64,000 bases of DNA. It comes from Dactylorhiza incarnata. Taxonomy: Eukaryota > Streptophyta > Magnoliopsida > Asparagales > Orchidaceae. The notes under the pieces are model-generated. The model searched no databases, was not told where the DNA came from, and saw nothing but the letters and a program-made list of their open reading frames with translations. This document shows, in pieces, positions 32,402 to 44,655 of the stretch. Numbering within the stretch: position 1 is the stretch's first letter; each line of letters starts with the position of its first letter. Made by a program: the position numbers and the translations under genes. The stretch lies in the NCBI GenBank assembly GCA_033032865.1, contig JAWHQI010000040.1, positions 5,935,001 through 5,999,000 on the forward strand, given 5' to 3'.

Positions 32402-34460
32402 TTTAACACCTCCACTATAATGACTATATAATATAGGTCCGGTCGGGACCCCACAACATATAATCATCAGAGCTTTAGTATTAAAAAGTGATATAGATCT
32501 AACCGTCTCAAAACTCAGAACAAATATAGCGGAAACATTAAATAAACCACAGAAGTTGTCAACATCTACATAAGAGTACCTTGTCCTTACAGCCTTACAA
32601 AACTCGTACTCTAGGAAAACAAACAGGGCATAAAAATGTCCAAAAGATCATCACAATCCTAATCTACCTCGGCATGCAAGCCGGAACAAGTAAAGACATC
32701 ATATGCAAACAAGAAAATGGGAAAAGTGCACTTCATGAAGCTTATGCCTTCTTGGCCGGCGAGCTAGGTCCAGCCCGCGATCCTTTCCCTGCATCCAAAT
32801 CACAAAGAGTGGTATAACGAGGGTCGGCTTTGGCTAACCAACAACAGTGTAACAACACCCCTCCTCCTGGCCGTCCTAGCGGACCCCGGGGAACTATATC
32901 ACCATGTAAGTCAGCACTTCGTATGCAAATATAATAAACAACAATAACATAAAAATGACAGGCATGAGTGTTACAAGCATCATCCACGTTTCTATGTTGA
33001 GCAATAAAAGTAAGGGGCCTAACAATGCATCATGTATGCAAACCTGGGTTTCACCTAAGGCTCCCTATGGCGTGTATGCTTCTAACATAACAACGCACAT
33101 CAACATTTCACAATAAACTAAGGGTACTTATCATTTCCCCATGGGTGTGCAAGCCCAAGGCCAAGAACTCCACTGAGACCTCACCCCTTACATGGCTCAT
33201 CTTGCCAACGGGCGCATCAGCATACTTGTTCTTGCCACAAACACTAAGCCAAAATCTAAGAACTCCACTGAGACCACACCCCTTACATGGCTCATCTTGC
33301 CAACGGGCGCATCAGCATTCTTGTTCTCATCAGTTAGACCAAAAGGGGACTTGCCTTGCCGGGACACTCTCCCCACATGAATCCAAGCATTCACTGGCTA
33401 GCCAGCCGACCACAAAGACAAAGTCACGCCTTCACATTCACATAAAATTACCCTTTACAAACCAACGTTCGTTCTCACACGAAACATAAGGGCAGCACAT
33501 ACTACATTTTCGTCGTCATCGGATTTCTAGCAAAATCCCTAAAATGCACGTTAAGCAACATCACCGAATCGGACAACCGGTCAAGATTTCGGCTTCACCC
33601 ACAATGCCTAATCCACTAACAGAGCAGATCTCTAGTGAAAAATCATGTCGGGGATGGATACAATCAACCCGATGGTTCTTCTTGAACCAAGGCGACCCAA
33701 ACCCCTCTCATTTGAGAGATCCGGTGCCATAAATTTCAGAAAAGAGAAGGTAAAACCAATGATGCCTAGCACGCATCCTAAAATTGGGAGGAGAGATGTC
33801 GTTACCCTTAGAGTTCTCTTCCTCGCCATGGATAGGTTGAAAGGCACTGATAGAAAGAAACGCCTTCTAGTCCTCTCCACGGATCTGGTTTCGGATCGGC
33901 GAACGGAGCTCTGGGGCTCCAACAATGGCGGATCTAGCCTTCTTCTTCCTCCAAACCCTACTCCTTTCCTCAGCCTCCAAAAGCATCAAAAGACTTGATG
34001 GAATTGAAAAGAAACTCCTCTGCCCTATTTAGGACATTAGGACGAACTAATCTGAGCCATTGGATCAAAGTTTAAGATGATCGGACGCCCAGAAAATGCT
34101 ACTTACGGAGCAGGTTCCATCAGCTAATGCCGGCGTTAGTGCTAACGCCTGCGTTAGCCCCTCGACGAAGTCCCCCTCGACGAAGCCAACTCAGCAACCC
34201 GACGGCACTGCATTACCCGATGGAAAGATATCACCGGCGTTAGCGCTACCTCCCGCGTTCGCTCTTCGACGAACTCTCTTCGACGAAACCGCCTTGACGA
34301 ATCCAACTTGACGAACGCCATTGACACAAGGGATTTACTCGACGTGGTAGCTAACGCCTACGTTAGCTATTAATGTCGGCACTAGCTCCTAAATACAGAA
34401 AAACTTATACTATCCTTAGGCATTCCATCCTCCGCGCTCAGCGAAACCTGGGGTGTTACA
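32402..34460 (-). repeat. 5' LTR of the Tekay-like element
   Basis: 2059 bp, ending GGTGTTACA at the outer edge; the inner edge has decayed from TGTAACACC to TTTAACACC. U3 word array at 34115-34385, including GCTAACGC-CT-GCGTTAGC at 34141-34158 (perfect 8-bp arms). Confidence 0.92.
34115..34385. repeat. GCGTTAGC palindrome and TCGACGA cluster, Tekay 5' LTR U3
   Basis: Same cluster as in the 3' LTR: CTAATGCCGGCGTTAG, GCTAACGCCTGCGTTAGC and several TCGACGA words, within about 350 bp of the U3 start. Confidence 0.8.
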
Positions 34461-34465
34461 GATCT

Positions 34466-35612
34466 ATCCACTGGAGAAGAGGAGAAGAACCAGACATGTA
34501 TGGAGCCTTGAAGCCTTGCCGATTGGCCCATCACCATGGTTGACATTAGAGCTTGGAAGCCATGCAACCTCCATACCATGTTGCACAATTTCTTCAGGTA
34601 AATGGTGGAAAACACTCCTCTCAGTCCTCTGAAGCTTTTTAAAGGACCAATTTGGGGAGAGGAAGAGCCACCACTTTGATTCCACCATTAATGGCCATTA
34701 AGCCTAATTTCGTCCATGGTGAAATCCATTGAATTCAGCCCCCAACACCTAAACTTCTTGTAACATCCAGAGGAGATGAATTCCCATCAATTTGGAGATC
34801 AATTGGCCTCCCTTAGCCATGAATGTCATTACTCCCTTTCTCTCTCTCTCCTCCATTTTTTGGGAAAATGGTATTTTCTCTCTCCTCGTCAATGGCAATT
34901 TCAGTAAGTCCTAGCCCCATTAGCTAGTGTACCACCTCAATTGGGTCTAGCCCAAGTGGATTGGGCTTGATTAGGTCAAAATAGGTCATTTTGACCAAAA
35001 TTTAGGGTGGAGTTGACTTTGGTCAATTGGACCATTTTGGTTGACCCCCAATGGGTGGCTAGTGACTCATTGGCCTTTCGTAAGGCTTAGGAAGGTCTAG
35101 GTAGGGTCAATTTAGCAAACTGGAGGCCAATTGACCCACAATAGGGCAATTTGACCAAAACATGGCTAGAGTTGACTTTGGTCAAATTGGCCAAATTGGT
35201 GGCCCCATGGTGGGGCTTTTTGGTCCATTGGGTCCCTAATATACTTATAAGGGTAGGGGCAAGGTCAATTTGGAATGGTGGATGTCAATTGACCCTAATT
35301 AGGCAACTTTGACCATTTTAGGGTTAATGTTGACTTTGGTCAACTTGACCTCTTTGGTTGACCCCAGTGGGTCCTTGGTGCTCTAAGGGACCCTCCAAAG
35401 GGTTAGGGTATGCTATTGTGGGGTCAAAGGGTCAAGGGGAGGCCCTTAATTCCAACCCTAAGCTTGTTAACTGGAAATTGCTATTTGCAGACCAAGGTGC
35501 TCTTCTCCTTTAAGCCTAAGGCCAAGTGGTCTCTTCAAGCTTCCCAGGGTTTTGTCATGACCTAGTCATGACAAAACCACTCTATGGGTTTAGGTTTTTT
35601 GGGGATGTTACA
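34466..35612 (-). mobile_element. X, outer part of its LTR
   Basis: Continuation of X beyond the Tekay insertion, ending GGGGATGTTACA. About 20 TTGAC(C)/(G)GTCAA words, which match the W-box core bound by WRKY factors, lie between 34975 and 35440, in three diverged tandem units of roughly 130-180 bp. X's end at 35612 abuts sequence homologous to the C3 LTR. Confidence 0.65.
34975..35440. repeat. Tandem W-box-like (TTGACC) array in X LTR
   Basis: Three diverged units, each with GAGTTGACTTTGGTCAA and neighbouring TTGACC words. Position from the U3 start (about 170-640 bp) is like that of the palindrome clusters in the other LTRs. Confidence 0.7.
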
Positions 35613-36924
35613 CGATGATCCTCTATCATTATGACGCTTTGTTGCTAACGCGGCGCGTTAATGCTACCGCTGGCGTTAGCTTCTGCATATTTGGAAATAT
35701 CGTCGAGATGGCAATATCGTCGAGAACGAAATATCGACGTGACTCATATATTGCAAGTTCTACCACTATGCGTTAACGTTACTACTGGCGATAGCATTGG
35801 CATATTTGGAAACAACGTCGAGAAGGCAATATCGTCGAGAAAGGAATGTCAACGGGACTCTAATATAACAAGTCCTACCCGCAGCGTGTCAAAGCTAACA
35901 CCGGACCATAACTTATGGAAGTCCCACCATCATGTTTTTGATTGAGGAGCAAAAAAGGAAGGAGATCTGATTGCAAGAAAACAAATTGTACTAACGTTGC
36001 GCGTTAGTATTACAGCGGTGCGGTAGGAGGGGATGCCAAATTTGGAGCCAATATATTGTCAAAGTTGACTAAATCTGTGTGTCAGCCTATTGCCTAAGAG
36101 GCCACTGCTCGGCGGTAGCACTACCGTTGGAGCTAGATTTTGAGTCTATTTAAAGAGCAGTCCTCCTTCGGTTAGATGTGCTGAATTACGACGAACCAAA
36201 GCCACATCTCCTGAACTATCGTGAGAGTCTCCTCCTTGCAGCCCAGAGAACTCCATCAACGCTCATGAACGCTAAGATCTTGAAGAAGGATCAATCACGC
36301 TTACATCATCTTCAAGTTCAACATATGAAGGATTTTTGATGTTGTAGTTTCATTATTGTTTGTAACTCTTATCTTTTGTCGGTAGAGAAATTTACCCGTG
36401 GCTGGCAACTAGGGTCTTGCGAGGACTAGAGAGAATTCACTGCGTGGGTGTGACGACTAGGTCTAGGGTTAGATCTAGGGGGTGGATAGAGGCATCATCT
36501 GGGAGAGATAGGCTAGAGCCAACCGATCCTTGGGAGAAGGGTTGGTATAGAAAACCAAAAGGGTTTTTACATTCTTCTCAATTCCAAGTGTCATTGGGAT
36601 TAAGTTTTGTAATCATGTCTAAAGCAATAATATTATCTTTTTCTCTAGTATTGACTTGTTAAATCTAATCTTTGGAATCTAAACAAAAAGGGTGTTCCCT
36701 GTCACTAACGTCGGGCGATAACTTATACCGCTGGCAGTAGCAACAAAGTCTACATCTCTCTTTCTTTGTGCACTACTGTCTCATAAAAGCATAAAGCATT
36801 GTCTTGACTGAAATAATTCGTAAAATATATTCAACATATTTATATAATTTCACTTGAGCTCTAAAAGTTTTTAAGACTCTTATTCACCCCCCCCCCCTCT
36901 CTAAGGGTGCCTACAGATCCAACA
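35613..36924 (+). repeat. 5' LTR of C3 (partial)
   Basis: Homologous to 50387-50975, ending in the C-tract, CTCTAAGGGTGCC and CCAACA. TATA-like TATTTAAA at 36147-36154. The region 35640-36135 upstream carries TAACG/CGTTA dyads and TCGTCGA words. Confidence 0.85.
35640..36135. repeat. CGTTA dyad and TCGTCGA cluster, C3 5' LTR U3
   Basis: GCTAACGCGGCGCGTTA, CCGCTGGCGTTAGC and about four TCGTCGAGA words, directly upstream of the TATA-like box. A matching cluster is at 50405-50925 in the 3' LTR. Confidence 0.78.
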
Positions 36925-36926
36925 AG

Positions 36927-36938
36927 TGGTATCAAAGC
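36927..36938 (+). promoter_or_regulatory. Primer binding site of C3 (tRNA-iMet)
   Basis: TGGTATCAAAGC two bases after CCAACA. It shares the A-for-G change at the ninth base with the N1 site (47831-47842). Confidence 0.88.
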
Positions 36939-36973
36939 GAGGTTATTCCAAAATCGTCTAACAATCGGGAATA

Positions 36974-38870
36974 ATGGCACTCCATGATCTCGCTTTTTAG
37001 GAGTGGTAAGGGATAAGTAGACCTCCACTTTTTACTAGAAATGATTATAACTACTTGCGAATATGTATGCGTTATTTTATAATGAATTTAGATTTAGATG
37101 TCTGGACTTGGGTAGAACAACGTTATACTACTCCTACATATGTAGTTGGATATGTAACCATGGAAAAGCCTAGAGATAAATGGGATGAGGGAGATAAAAG
37201 TGGATGCAAAAAGAGCACTAAAGCAATGAACGGCTTATTTTGTGCTCTAGATAGAATTGAATTCAATCGAGTTAGTGCTTGTGAAACTGCTTACGATATC
37301 TGGAATTTATTGGAAATGACTCATGAGGGTACTTCGCAGGTTAAAGACTCAAAGTTATTCCAACTGGAGTCGGAGTTTGAAAGATAAAGGATGGATACAG
37401 ACAAGGACATAGACTTGATGTACACTCACTTCACTAAGATCGTCAACACCTCAAAAATACTTGGGAAAACCTTCTCTAACGGTGACTTGGTGAGGAAAAT
37501 TTGACGATCTCTCGCCCTGAAGTTCAATCTGAAGGTGACAGCCATCTCCGAGTCAAATGATCTAAGATGTCTCTAGATTGAGAGCCTCATGGGAATCTCA
37601 TAAACCATAAGGTTGACTCAAAATCCAAGATGAAGAATACAACAAAGAGCCGAAAAAGAAAGCCTTGGCACTGAACTCAAGAAAAAGAGGACGACGATAA
37701 GAAGGAGGATGAAGAGAGCCTTTTGTGAAAAATTTCACAAAGTTCATGAAGAATCCGAAAAGGAGGAACACCTTTCGTAAGTATTTCTGAAAAGGCTCAT
37801 CATCCAAAAGAGAGAAAAAGGAGAAAGCAAGCGACGACGACGACGACGAGCAACCTCCACTGGAGTGCATCCACTGCAAGAAGGTCGGGCATATATGAAG
37901 CAAGTGCCCAAAGTACTTGAAAGAACAAAAAGAAAAGCGACACAAAAGAAAAGAAAATAAGAAGGTTCTAAAGGCGGCAACATGGGATGACTCTTCATCT
38001 GAAATCTCAAACGACTCTACGTCAAGAGATGGCATAGAGGCAAATATGTGCCTCATGGAAAGAAGTCATGAATCGTCGTACGATAATTGTAGTGTCCAAA
38101 GCGGCACTGAGGTACTTCCTTCTAATAACGAAGAACTTTATATTGAATATATGACAACCTACAAACTTTTCAATAGAAGTCTAAGAGATCTTGATCTTTT
38201 AAAAACTGAAAATAAAATTCTTTTAAAACAAAATCAAAAGTTAACTAAGGAAGTAAAATCTTTGGGAAAAGAGAAGGATTCTTGCCAAGAGAATAATCAT
38301 TACTTGGCAAGGCTAAAAGAACTAGAAAATGACCTTTCTAAGGCTCTCTCAAATATTGAATCTCTTACAAAACAAAAGGGAGACTTAAAAAAGAAGTTTA
38401 AAAACTCTCATTCTCAAATTGAAGATGAAAAGAATTTTTTTGCAAATAGGTGTGGAAATCTAGTTAATGAACACTTTCTTAAAAGCACGGATCCATGACT
38501 TGAACATGGCTATAGAAAAATTTGGAGTTGGACAGAAGACCCTTGACATGATTTTGGAAAACCAAATGCAATGAAGTGCAAAATATGGGTTTGAGTATGG
38601 CTCTGGAAGTTATCGCCCGACAGTACCTCTTACCGATGGCGGTAGTATCAGAATCAATAATTCTTATAAGAATAAATCTATATTGTTTTCTTCTAGCTCC
38701 CCACCCTCCAGCAAGAGTCCAAAGAAAAATTTAAAAAAGCTCCCAACCCCTTTTGTGTCTTGTGCTAAGTGCTTTCACTTTGGACACACCATGGACCCTT
38801 GTAGGATGAAGGGAGATGTGCGTTCAAACAAATCTGGGTGCCTAAGGTTTCCACCTACTATATGAGAGGA
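36974..38870 (+). pseudogene. gag: C3 Copia gag remnant
   Basis: Starts MALHDLA at 36974, with stops soon after. The UBN2 region is seen at 37055-37387 (MNGLFCALDRIEFNRV, AYDIWNLLEMTHEG) and decays to about 37590. A knuckle CIHCKKVGH..SKC sits near 37860-37905 with one stop inside. A coiled-coil stretch (38140-38498, LKTENKILLKQNQKL) and a second Cys/His motif (CAKCFHFGHTMDPC, about 38761-38802) follow, then IWVPKV-like sequence. The order equals that of the C0 and N1 gag proteins plus the knuckles. Confidence 0.8.
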
Positions 38871-38911
38871 ACCTCTTGGGTATCCAGATCTTTACTCTCA
38901 TCTCCTTTTTA

Positions 38912-39240
38912 GGTGTGTTGGCAGGCTAAGGAAAAGGAAGACATGTGGTACTTGGACTCGGGATATTCCAAACACATGACACGCGACAATGCAATGTTCC
39001 TTAGCCTCACAAAGAAGAAAGGAGAAATGGTGACAAAGGAAAGGGAAGAATCTTAGGCATCGGTACATTGGATCCTAAAATTGTAGGAGAAGAAGAGGAA
39101 CTTATTTCCCCCTTGGAGCATAAGGATGATGAACCGCTTGGAGTTGATAAAAAAAAGAGGCGGTGCAAGAAGATTTTGTTCCTCTAAGCGTGCTTAGATT
39201 TATAAAAGATCATCCAGGGGAGCTTATAATTGGAGAACCA
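38912..39240 (+). pseudogene. pol: C3 protease fragment and integrase deletion junction
   Basis: The protease signature WYLDSGYSKHMTRD is at about 38945-38990. Soon after (near 39030-39070) the sequence moves directly to the acidic linker before RT (GEEEELISP, HKDDEPLGVD). The GAG-pre-integrase and integrase domains, over a kilobase in relatives, are absent. Confidence 0.8.
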
Positions 39241-39299
39241 TCATGAGGGGTAACAACACATTCTTCTATTCATGAATCTTTTTCTAATTTATGCTTTGT

Positions 39300-40816
39300 T
39301 TCCGAAATTAAATCGAAAAACATTTCAACCGCTTTAAATGATGAATTTTGGTTTATTGCTATGAATGAAGAACTAAATCAATTTGAACAAATTAGGGTTT
39401 GGAAGTTAGTAGAAAGACCATCTAATCACCTAGTTATTGGTGTAAAATGGATATTTAAAAATAAATTAGATGGAGATTCTAGAATCACTAGGAACAAAGC
39501 TAGATTAGTAGCACAAGGATACTTTCAAATCAAGGAGGTAGATTTTGATGAAAAGTTTGCACCTGTTGCTCGATTAGAATCTATTAAAAAAATTCTTGCA
39601 TTTGTGAGTTATAAGAAGTTTAAATTATTTCAAATGGATGTAAAAAGTGTTTTCTTAAACAGGATAATAAATGAAAAGGTTTATGTTGAACAACCCCCCA
39701 GTTTTATTGATGAAAATTTCCTAATCATGTATATAGATTAGAAAATGCATGTTATGGTGTAAAGCAAATGCCACGTGCTTGGTATGAGCATTTAACAACT
39801 TCTTTATTAAAGCACGATTATAAAATGGGTAATGCCTATAACACACGCATCATTAAGCATTTTAATAATGATTTGATTATTTTACAAATTTATGTTGATG
39901 ATATTATTTTTAGAGCCACTAATGAAGAGTTGTGTAATGAAGTAGTACTAGTGATGCAAAATGAATTTGAGATGAGCTTAGTTGGAGAACTTACATATTT
40001 TTTATGTTTTTAAATCACACAAAGAAATGATGGAATCTTTATTTGTCAAACTAAATATGTACATGATATGCTAAAACGCTTTGAATTTGAAAACTTAAAA
40101 CTAGCTAGCACACCAATGAGCGCATCACTAAAATTAGGAAAGGATAAAGCCGAAATTTCAATTGATCAAACTTTGTATAGAGGAATAATTGGATCATTAT
40201 TGTATTTAAGTGCTACTAGACCCGACATTACTTTTGCATATGCTTATGTGCTATATTTCAAGCTAATCCAAAAGAATCTTATTTAAAAGTGGTGAAACAA
40301 ATTTTTAGATATTTAATTGGAGCATCTTGATTAGGTCCATGGTACCTAAATAATGATTCTTTTCTTTTACATGGCTATTCTGATTCTAATTATGCTAGGT
40401 GCTCATTAGATAGAAAAAGCACTAGTGGCACATGTCATTTCTTAGGCCCTTCCCTAGTTGCATAGTCAAGTAGAAAACAAAATTCGGTAGCCCTCTCCAC
40501 CACCGAGGCCAAATATATCGCACTAGGAAGTTGTTGTGCACAAGCGTTATGGATGACTCGGACCTTAGAAAACTTTGGAGTTCATCAAACCAACATTGAA
40601 CTAAAATATGACAATAAGAGTGCTATTGACCTAACAAACGTTCATCACTCAAGATCCAAACACATAGACGTGAGACATTACTTCATTAGGTATCATATAA
40701 AGAAAGAACATGTTCATGCAAACTTTATAGGAACTGAATCCCAACTTGCAGACATCTTTACCAAGACTCTACCTGATGCACGATTTGCTTTACTTAGGCT
40801 AGAATTAGGGGTTTGA
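39300..40816 (+). pseudogene. pol: C3 reverse transcriptase and RNase H remnant
   Basis: RT begins MNEELNQFEQIRVWKLV (39361), with KWIFKNKLDGDSRITRNKAR and FKLFQMDVKSVFLN. Frame changes or stops occur near 39741, 40013 and 40286. The YVDD box is intact (QIYVDDIIFRA, about 39889-39920). RNase H shows TRPDITFAYAY (40230s), SSRKQNSVALSTTEAKY in a broken part (40470s) and the end HVHANFIGTESQLADIFTKTL before the stop at 40816. Confidence 0.85.
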
Positions 40817-41678
40817 GACATCTTAGCTTAAAAACGACAAACCTGTATTTTGTGTTCTTGTCTGATTTCTTTGCTCTAATACATAGCCCTAACATTGAAC
40901 AATCATAATCAGGCGAAAATTTCAAAAGACACATTTTTCTAAAAACAAAGACTTCTATTACTAGTGCGCGACGGTAGGTTTTACTGCTGGCGGTAGTATA
41001 AAACTCTGAATTTCCTTTATTCTTTTAAAAATTATGTATTGGTATTTATTTTCTGTTATTCTTTAAATACTAAAAACAAAAAACTATAAAGAAAATAAAA
41101 ATCAAACAAAAAACATTTTCTTATATATCAAAAATCAACTACAAAATTGAAAAACAAACTAAAAACACAAAAATATGTTTTTAATTGTTTTTGATGTAGT
41201 CTTTACAAAATTCAATAATTTATGAAAACTGATTGTTATTCATTGAAATGTTTCAAGGATGATTAGGTTTATCTTTTCATGATTAAAATACAATGTTAAA
41301 TTAAAATTTCAAGTATCTTAAAACATTATTTTGTGTCATGCCTTGAACATTATCTTGTAATGTGCAATTAAATTGATTATAGAAATCATGTGTAGGATTG
41401 TTTAGCATGCCTCTAAGTATGAGTAATGTTTTATGTTTGATAATGATATACGCACTCACATCTTTGATAATCTACATATGATTATAATCTTTCTTGCATG
41501 ATTTAGTAGTGTAACAACTTAACATTATTAGATGTGTGATTAATTTACCTACACCACAATAAAAATCTCTTTCATGCACTCATATATGAAGAAGTGTGTT
41601 CAATCAAAAACTCTATGTTTGCAAAAACAAGTGAATTCAGAAACCTTTGTCACCAAACTAAAATTCAAATGAATAAAT
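40817..41678 (+). other. C3 3' untranslated region, first part
   Basis: AT-rich, no coding frame. One CGGTA dyad (40967-40998) of the type found in the LTR. It ends at TAAAT (41674-41678), the target of N1, and resumes at 49016. Confidence 0.7.
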
Positions 41679-42852
41679 TGTTGGATCTAAAGGCGCCCTT
41701 AGAGGGGGGTGAATAAGGGTTTTAAAAAATTATATTATATTTTGGAATACTTGAAATAATAATGATCAAAATAGTGATTTTGAATAAAGATCTAAATTGT
41801 TTTATAATGAAGGAGAGGATAATAAACAATTGAGAGAAATGAAGATCAAATCAAATTAATTACACAAAGAGAGACATGATTATTATTAATAAAATTGATT
41901 ACAAAATTCGATTTCAATGACGCTAGAAATCAAGGCGAAATATGAAAGACTCTTTTTGTTTTCTATACCGACTCGTATCCCCATGAACCGGTTGGCTTTA
42001 GTCGATCCTTCCCCGGATACGACCTCAAGCCGCTCTAGCCAATCCTTCCCCGGATATGTCCTCAAGCACCCCCTAGATCTATACCCTAGACCTCGTCACC
42101 AACACGAGGTGAATTTCTGCCCTAAGTCCTACCCAGACCTAGTCGCCAATACGAGGCGAATTCACTAAACGATTACAAGAAATGATGTAAAATAAATAAC
42201 AACAATATAAAAACTCCCTATATGGATCTCTTGGAGAAGTAGATGAAGACTTGCAGAGTATGATCGTAGTCGATGTGGTCTTTCGTCACGATGATGACGG
42301 GTGTTGAAATCTTCTCCACGGATCTCCTTAAGCCTTCATGGATTTATGGGAGTATCTCTCTGAACCTTCCTATATATGATGTGGAACGAAGCTCTGGAAT
42401 TTGGGAGTGGGAGAGGGATGAAGAAGACGGATCCAAGGGGTTCTTTTTATAGCCTTGGAGATAGTGCATGCACTAACGCTACTGTCGGTGCTATCCCAGA
42501 TTAGGCAATATCCTTCATTTTAAGCAAGTTGATCGCCTTCCTCTTGTGCTTTGCACTACCGCCTACGCTAGTAGATACCGCCCGTGCTAGTTTCTACCAC
42601 CTGCATTAGCTGTTATCGCCTGGCGCTAGCACCTTCTATAACTGCTCCCGAAATTTTCTCAAATCAGAGCTAGCGCTAGCGCCGGCTCTAGCGGGCATGT
42701 TGGAATTTTGGCTTCAAATTTGGGCGCAACCTTCTTATGTTATCTTTGAGTCATGTGGACTTATTTTCCTGCACACTTAAACACACAAGATCAAATACAC
42801 ATAGGATTTGTTATTCTCAAACCTAGGAGATGCGGAAGACCATGTTCCAACA
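41679..42852 (-). repeat. 3' LTR of N1
   Basis: 1174 bp, TGTTGG...CCAACA. TATA box GGCTATAAAAAG at 42443-42454 (minus strand) with a TAGCGC/GCGCTA dyad cluster at 42470-42710 upstream. Confidence 0.93.
42470..42710. repeat. GCGCTAG/CTAGCGC dyad cluster, N1 3' LTR U3
   Basis: Variants such as CTAGCGCTAGCGCCGGC and ACCGCCTACGCTAG; the equivalent cluster in the 5' LTR is 48630-48870. Related to the TAACGCC..GGCGTTA dyad of C0. Confidence 0.75.
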
Positions 42853-42854
42853 AA

Positions 42855-42865
42855 CTCCCCCTTTT
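42855..42865 (-). other. Polypurine tract of N1
   Basis: The minus strand reads AAAAGGGGGAG two bases before the LTR start, identical to the C3 tract at 50243-50253. Confidence 0.88.
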
Positions 42866-43438
42866 GATAATAACAAATCCATTAATGATAAATCAGAGCA
42901 TTAATATATACGCATGATGAAACCAACTTGTGTGTGTGTGTGAAAGTGATGACTTAGGATAATTGTCGATTTTGGTATTTAGAATTGCTCCCCTTAAATA
43001 CATGTTCCTCCTATGTGAATGCTCCCCTAATATGTAAGTTATCATCTTAATCATTAGTCATGTTAGTTTTTCTCATTTGCTAGCGATTAATATTTATCAT
43101 ATTAGTTCTCCCCCTTTTGTTATTAGCAAAAGTGGGCAAGGAAGCAAGAGATATAAAAAAGGATTTTTGATAATAAGATAAGGCATGATCGAGCTTTTTA
43201 GAGGAAATGAAATGATAAGGAGTTTTAAGCATAAAAACAATTTTTATAGAAATAAATTCGAGTTTTTAGCATAAATATTTTCATAGAAATAGATCCGAGT
43301 TGTTAGCATAAAGATGAACAATATAACATTTGCCAAGTAATCAATATTATCATGTTAGTTATCCCCCTTCATATAAGAGTTTTATGCATAAAAAAGGTAA
43401 TGATTTCCAAGTAACCAATCTACTCAGACAATATGTCT

Positions 43439-43506
43439 ACACCCTAGCCCCGTACTAAGTGACGGATGGTCATGAGGAGCTGCATACATGTCGTAGGTTG
43501 GGGTGT
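43439..43506. ncRNA. Possible 11-bp stem-loop in N1
   Basis: ACACCCTAGCC (43439-43449) can pair over its full 11 bases, two of them G-U, with GGTTGGGGTGT (43496-43506). The 46-nt loop contains AGGAGCTG and GTACTAAG. Only one copy is seen, so there is no comparative support. Confidence 0.35.
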
Positions 43507-44449
43507 TAGTCCCATATGCAAATACTAGAAAATACTCAACCTAGCACTCTTTCCCCCCAGTGCCTCGCAAGACCCCACTAGAACCCTCCCCGGTTAAGGA
43601 CAAGACGTGACTTAGAGGTCAGGTTATCTAATGTGTATGACCCTACGCATTCGCTATGGTGAGATGTGAAATTATGGGATAATAATCATTGGAATCATTA
43701 AGCATTTGAATCTAATGATAAGTTCATATCCTATGGTTTTATATTTTTATTTGAATGTTTTTTGAAAAACTCTCATAGCTATTTTGAAATCCATTAATGA
43801 ATCAGAGTTTTTAGCATAAAAGTGATATTCGTGTCAGAACAACCAATATAAATTCTACCAAGCAAGTCTACCATTTGTTGAAAAAGGAATTTCAAGATTT
43901 AAGACATTGATATAAGCATTAAAGCGCAAGGTAAAAAATACATGGTGATGATGCGGAAGACTTATAAAAATACAAGAAACATCTTTTTGTAAACATGACG
44001 ATTCATAAGAAGATATATGAGTTAAATTCCAAAAATGAAGATGTTTTTGTAAATCAATTTGCGTTTAAAATCTTTAAGTTTGACAATAAAGTAACCAAGC
44101 ATGAAATAATGTTTTCAAAAGAGATTACTACAATGTTATATTAATTCAAAAATTCAAAACATACAAAACATTGTAGAGAGCATGCTAGGTTATCTAGTGC
44201 ATTTATATATATAAAGAGTAGTATGGAACTTAGCATTAGGATTCAATACTCATGAGAAGAAGTGTTATAGAAGATAATGATGTGCACATAAGTGTATTTT
44301 GAATAGAGTAAACAAATGATTTAATCAAAAATACAAGACATATGTAGAGTAAAGTGCACAATAAAACACAAATAATTTTACTTCCACACACTTCAATGCA
44401 CATAGGAAAAAAATTGTAAAACTACCAAGGTGTTTTGCACACACAATGC

Positions 44450-44655
44450 TCATTAAGACTTATCAGGGGGCAATGTAGTGCTTGGGGGATCACACACTTT
44501 ATTATGCAATATATATTTTTTTTTTTGTGATCTGGTGTACTTAAGAATAAGTGGTGTAAAAATGAAGGTTTGCACAAGACACTTTACTATTCTTTCCAAG
44601 GTGCTCAACCTCACAACGCTTATTAATATTTATTAGGAGGTTCAAGTAGTGCTTG
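44450..44655 (-). repeat. Two copies of the CAAGCACTAC 3' untranslated motif in N1
   Basis: Minus-strand copies near 44650-44590 and 44500-44450 read CCAAGCACTAC, then a spacer with CTCCTAATAA or CCCTGATAA, then TTAATRAGCRTTGT. In the first copy CTCAACC and GGTTGAG flank the unit and could pair. C3 has the same pair at 49034-49250. Confidence 0.65.

Larger units (their letters stand above)
12885..34460 (-). mobile_element. Tekay/Del-type chromovirus (Gypsy), full length, split by Tat insertion
   Basis: LTRs at 12885-14945 and 32402-34460 flank a tRNA-iMet primer site (32387-32398), gag, protease, RT, RNase H, integrase, chromodomain and polypurine tract, in Gypsy order on the minus strand. 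GATCT is duplicated at 12880-12884 and 34461-34465. A 12.6-kb Tat element (19435-32039) interrupts gag. The two LTRs are about the same length (2061 and 2059 bp) with scattered differences. Stops in most domains and a lost catalytic Asp in RT show it is dead. Confidence 0.93.

Noticed and set aside
41917..42168. Plus-strand frame with repeated RPR and CEK-like peptides (also at 48044-48337)
   Set aside because: It lies antisense within the N1 LTRs, and the two copies differ by frame-neutral changes only because the LTRs are duplicates.
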